Shown one piece after another: positions 47,481-50,241 of a DNA stretch of 50,241 nucleotides. Under the pieces are notes generated by a model that did no database searches, was not told where the DNA came from, and saw only the letters and a program-made list of their open reading frames with translations. The translations under genes and the position numbers were made by a program. How positions within the stretch are numbered: the first letter of the stretch is position 1; every line of letters starts with the position of its first letter. Source of the DNA: Lactobacillus sp. (GTDB lineage: Bacteria > Bacillota > Bacilli > Lactobacillales > Lactobacillaceae); NCBI RefSeq assembly GCF_014803895.1, contig NZ_JAAVAU010000030.1, positions 1-50,241 on the forward strand. Direction: 5' to 3'.

Positions 47481-47553
47481 TTATTTACCTAACAAGGATA
47501 CCTCAAATTTATCTTTAAAAAAGAAATTGGCGCAAGTTGCCATATTTTTGGCA
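47481..47553 (-). promoter_or_regulatory. Promoter of the ABC exporter operon with upstream dyad
   Basis: On the reverse strand TTGAGG, a 17-bp spacer and TAATTT lie upstream of the 16-codon ORF. Further upstream TGCCA (47538-47542) and TGGCA (47549-47553) form an inverted repeat, with another GGCGCAAG element beside it. A LytTR response regulator would bind in such a place, but the direct-repeat LytTR consensus is not obvious. Confidence 0.45.
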
Positions 47554-47567
47554 TATTCGTTAATTTT

Positions 47568-48317
47568 TTAAATTAGGTTTTTAACAATTTTTTGATAGCG
47601 AAAGGAATAAGGAACAATATTCTTATTAGGAAAGGTAATTGTTCTATGTTTTAAATTTATATCGGAGATATTTTTAGAATTGATGAGATAAGATTGAGAA
47701 ACTTTTGTCAGAGAAGGATAAATTCTCGCAATATTTTTAATACTTTCTCTAAAATAAGAAGAACCATTTTTAGTAATTAAGGCTAAATTGTGGGAGTTTT
47801 GAATAGTAGAAATATAATAAATATTATCAAGAGGAATTTTATAGACGTGGCTCCCAATGTTATATGTAAAAGTTTCTTTTTCTACTTGAGAAAATTGAAG
47901 GAGATTGTCTTTAGCTTGTGTTAAAGTTTCAGTAATACGCTCTTGAAATTTCGTTGCAGGCAGATTCTTTAATATATAATCTAAAGCATTAATTCTGCGT
48001 TGATAGGTTAAAAATGCAAAATGTTGATGAGAAGTTACAAAAATTATTTGCCCATTTTGGTCAATCGAGTGAATTTGCTCAGCTAAATCTAGACCATTTT
48101 TTTCTTGTTGAAGTTCAATATCAAGAAAGTAAATATTATTTTGAATTTTGTGTGTAGAAATATAATTCAGCAACTCAGAATAATTGGTCTTAGTATTAAA
48201 AATGTTAAAGTTTTGTTGGTCATCAGATAGGATAATTGTAGATTGTTTAACAGCATCAGTTACTTCGTTGAGATAAGCAGGATTATCATCGCAAACAAAA
48301 ATATTAAATTGTTGCAT
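47568..48317 (-). CDS. LytTR-family response regulator (AgrA/ComE-like)
   Basis: 249 aa. Receiver domain with FVCDDNPAYLNEV and phospho-Asp in YFLDIELQQEKNGLDLAEQI, then FVTSHQHFAFLTYQRRINAL; a C-terminal LytTR DNA-binding domain with YYISTIQNSHNLALITKNGS and KVSQSYLINSKNISDINLK. Typical partner of an AgrC-type kinase, which lies 12 bp upstream. Likely target is the exporter operon just downstream. Confidence 0.93.
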   Translation of the reverse strand: MQQFNIFVCDDNPAYLNEVTDAVKQSTIILSDDQQNFNIFNTKTNYSELLNYISTHKIQNNIYFLDIELQQEKNGLDLAEQIHSIDQNGQIIFVTSHQHFAFLTYQRRINALDYILKNLPATKFQERITETLTQAKDNLLQFSQVEKETFTYNIGSHVYKIPLDNIYYISTIQNSHNLALITKNGSSYFRESIKNIARIYPSLTKVSQSYLINSKNISDINLKHRTITFPNKNIVPYSFRYQKIVKNLI

Positions 48318-48329
48318 TGAGGGAACCTC

Positions 48330-49585
48330 CTAACTGCTAAAAATTGTAAGTGTAAAAGTAAACCAACCATTTTTTAGGCTGTAATGGAAAGAAAGATGAT
48401 TGCTATTTTTGACAATATCTACCACATTGGCTAATCCTAAGCCCGTATGCCCTGTTTTAGTTGTAATACCCTGCTTAGTAAGCTTAGAAACATCTTTTTG
48501 CATAGTAGCCCTATTTTTAATAGTAATTTCAATTTCATCAGAATTACCTTGATAAATCATTGTTTTAATTTCAAAATTTTTACCTAATCTTTTAAGGTTT
48601 AGACTTTCTTCAATTGCATTGTTATAGCCAATTCCTACTATTCTCAGTAAATCAAATGTATTAATAGTACTAGGAAAGTTAATAGGAATAACACATTCAA
48701 AAGTATATGGAATTTTCATCTTATAAATTTGATTGAACTTTTCTAAGATTAAACTTTTAAGATAAGGATTTGAAACATTGTTCAACTCGGAAATATTTAA
48801 ACTATTTGTCGAAAGTTGGTTAGCTGAGTATACTTCAAATTTACTTAGAATATTTTTGAAGTTATTAGAATCTATATCATGTGCTAGCCCTTTAAGCAAA
48901 TCTTGATAATCATGTTTAAAAGCTCGTAATTTATCTTGCTCGATTTTAAGTGTTTGTAAGTAAATATCTAAGTTTTTGTTTTCTCTTTCTAATTGTTGAG
49001 TTGCCTCCTTTTTTTGATAGTAGCGCAGTAAAAAGATTAAAAAGATAAATTGAAAAAGAATAAAAATTAAAACAGTAGATTTAGAAAAATTTTCTACTAG
49101 AAGCAAAGTAACAAAAGAAAAAATAATTAAAGAAAGTAAATAATAGTCATTATTTTTAGTGAGAAATTTGGTGAAATTAAAGTGGTATGTTACCCAAGCT
49201 AGTATAAAAATTACTAGAAGATAAAAAAGTACTGAAAAGTAGAGGAAGGAAAAGATTTTATAATCTTCTAGTTCGCCTAAAGTTGAGTCGACTGCTAGCG
49301 AAAGAAAATTGGTTAATACAACTGTTGTTAGAGTTTGTAAAGGACCAAATTTTTTTTGTAAAAAATCCAGAAACTAAAAATTTCAAGGATTGTTACAATC
49401 AGAGTGATAGGCATCCCGAAATCTTGTAAGATAAATAAAATGGGAAAAGTAATAAAAAAGAAAATAATATCTGAAAGATAAAATTTTCTTTTATTGTTTA
49501 AGGCATAGAAGATGATGTAATCAAATAATAAACCGCATAATTCATAGGCTCCCACTTCTAGTCCGTTAGTTGATAAATCTACCAT
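48330..49585 (-). pseudogene. AgrC-type sensor histidine kinase, frameshifted in the sensor domain
   Basis: Two frames together give a full-length GHKL kinase of about 418 aa. Part 1 (49328-49585) is the N-terminal membrane sensor, starting MVDLSTNGLEVGAYELCGLL. It shifts at homopolymers near 49350-49360 (eight A or six T). In the other frame translation is open without a stop from there to 48330: FGPLQTLTTVVLTNFLSL, several more membrane segments, then the kinase core with phospho-acceptor FKHDYQDLL, N-box NNAIEESLN and G-box GHTGLGLANV. From the internal TTG at 49106 a 258-aa core without most of the sensor could still be made. Either a real mutation or a homopolymer sequencing error. Confidence 0.8.
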
Positions 49586-49671
49586 TTAATAAAATGTCTC
49601 CGATTTCCTTTACCCCTTTTAACTACAAAAGAAACAAACGGATTAAAAAATAATAATTCAAAAATATTCAT
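49579..49671 (-). CDS. 30-aa putative peptide gene before the AgrC-like kinase
   Basis: ATG 49671 with GGAGG 12 nt upstream. N-terminal hydrophobic part MNIFELLFFNPFVSFVV, then a strongly basic tail KRGKGNRRHFIKW. The stop overlaps the kinase start, so translation is coupled. The N-terminus recalls the amphipathic start of AgrD-type precursors, but there is no Cys/Ser ring motif, no acidic tail and no AgrB in the window. Candidate inducing peptide for the kinase; unproven. Confidence 0.5.
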   Translation of the reverse strand: MNIFELLFFNPFVSFVVKRGKGNRRHFIKW

Positions 49672-49838
49672 TGTTACTTGAAACCTCCAAAAAATATATT
49701 TTTTAGTGTAACATAGATAGAAATACCAAAAAAGACGATTAATATTCAATATTAAGTGCAAGTTATAACAAGTTTGTACTCCTGACTTGAAAAAAGTTAT
49801 GAACTGTAATCTACAGACTATAATCTATGGTGAATTGG

Positions 49839-50241
49839 CTAGTCGTATTCATTTAACCATTTAATTAGTAGCCTAATATAATGATCACGTTCTTGTACAA
49901 AAGGCATATGACCACAACCTGCAAATAACTCCCAAGAACTATTTGCTAGATGGTCATTCATGGTTTTTGCGACTAAGGGGGTACATAAATCATCTGTTCC
50001 ATTAGTAATCAAAGTAGGGAGTGTAATATTTTTTAATTTATCGGTATATTCATAGTTGGATAAATTTCCTTCGGGAGTATATTCGTTGGGACCCCAAGCA
50101 GTAGTATAAGCAATAGTACCACCTTTTTTCTTTCGTAAGACGGGTTCGGGCAGATTTGAGGTCATTTTAATTACATGCTGACTCATAAAATGTTTGTTTG
50201 CTTTTTGATAGGCTTCACTAGAAAAGTTATGATTTCTTTCA
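49839..50241 (-). CDS. pepI: Prolyl aminopeptidase / proline iminopeptidase-like hydrolase (partial, C-terminal)
   Basis: The frame is open to the window edge, so the N-terminal part with the nucleophilic Ser is missing. Present: cap end (AYTTAWGPNEYTPEGNLSNY), catalytic Asp in TNGTDDLCTPLVAKTM and catalytic His in FAGCGHMPFVQERDHY, as in lactobacillar PepI. The enzyme removes N-terminal proline from peptides in the cytoplasm. Encoded convergent to nothing in the window; 77 bp separate it from the peptide-kinase region. Confidence 0.8.
   Translation of the reverse strand, partial: ERNHNFSSEAYQKANKHFMSQHVIKMTSNLPEPVLRKKKGGTIAYTTAWGPNEYTPEGNLSNYEYTDKLKNITLPTLITNGTDDLCTPLVAKTMNDHLANSSWELFAGCGHMPFVQERDHYIRLLIKWLNEYD

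Noticed and set aside
49579..49671. Classical AgrD autoinducer precursor
   Set aside because: No Cys or Ser ring motif, no acidic C-terminal tail and no AgrB protease in the window; kept only as a candidate peptide.

Overview
The window is AT-rich, low-GC Firmicutes chromosome. EF-Tu, trigger factor, ClpX, RNase J2, ComEA/ComEC, an SLAP-domain surface protein with a YSIRK-like signal, ECF transporters and a prolyl aminopeptidase together point to Lactobacillus, most likely the acidophilus/gasseri/johnsonii side of the genus. The species cannot be fixed from sequence alone.

Layout. 1-16.3 kb is core chromosome: the tail of a SepM-like protease, comEA-comEC-holA, rpsT (reverse strand), rpsO, rnjB and a TPR gene, tuf, tig, clpX-engB, small membrane genes, a low-molecular-weight phosphatase, a C39-like peptidase and asparaginase. 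16.4-17.9 kb holds a DUF2798 membrane protein and a LysR regulator divergent from the CRISPR locus. 18.2-28.3 kb is a complete type I-E CRISPR-Cas system: cas3, cas8e, cse2, cas7e, cas5e, cas6e, cas1, a cas2-DEDDh exonuclease fusion, and an array of six repeats and five 32-nt spacers. 28.3-32.2 kb is accessory DNA. It has two paralogous cassettes of tiny proteins lying between two copies of the CRISPR trailer, followed by decayed defence and toxin-antitoxin genes (frameshifted HicB, frameshifted RelB/DinJ, and tails of HsdS and Mrr). After a tRNA-Ser(CGA), 32.5-50.2 kb carries a DUF975 membrane protein, a DUF2974 hydrolase, an SLAP protein, an ECF transporter, two DUF4767 lipoproteins, pyrR, a metal-binding lipoprotein, a DsbA/FrnE protein, an ABC exporter next to an AgrC/AgrA-like two-component system whose kinase is frameshifted, and the end of a prolyl aminopeptidase.

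Most interesting result. The ~200-bp gap between cas3 and cas8e is not empty. It holds what looks like a complete small transcription unit built from CRISPR parts: a promoter (TTGGAT-N17-TAAAAT), a degenerate repeat (21/29 identical to the array repeat, hairpin kept by compensatory changes), a 20-nt pseudo-spacer, a second degenerate repeat and a terminator. The pseudo-spacer matches 16 of 20 bases immediately downstream of the predicted -10 box of cas8e. Positions 1-5 match, and the only two mismatches in the first 16 positions are at 6 and 12, which type I-E Cascade does not read. This is what a crRNA-like RNA that turns Cascade into a repressor of its own operon (CreR-type autoregulation) should look like. 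No toxin ORF accompanies it.

Secondary points are the duplicated micro-protein cassettes inside the duplicated array trailer, the Cas2-DEDDh fusion, the LysR gene divergent from cas3, and the peptide genes around the broken AgrC-like kinase.
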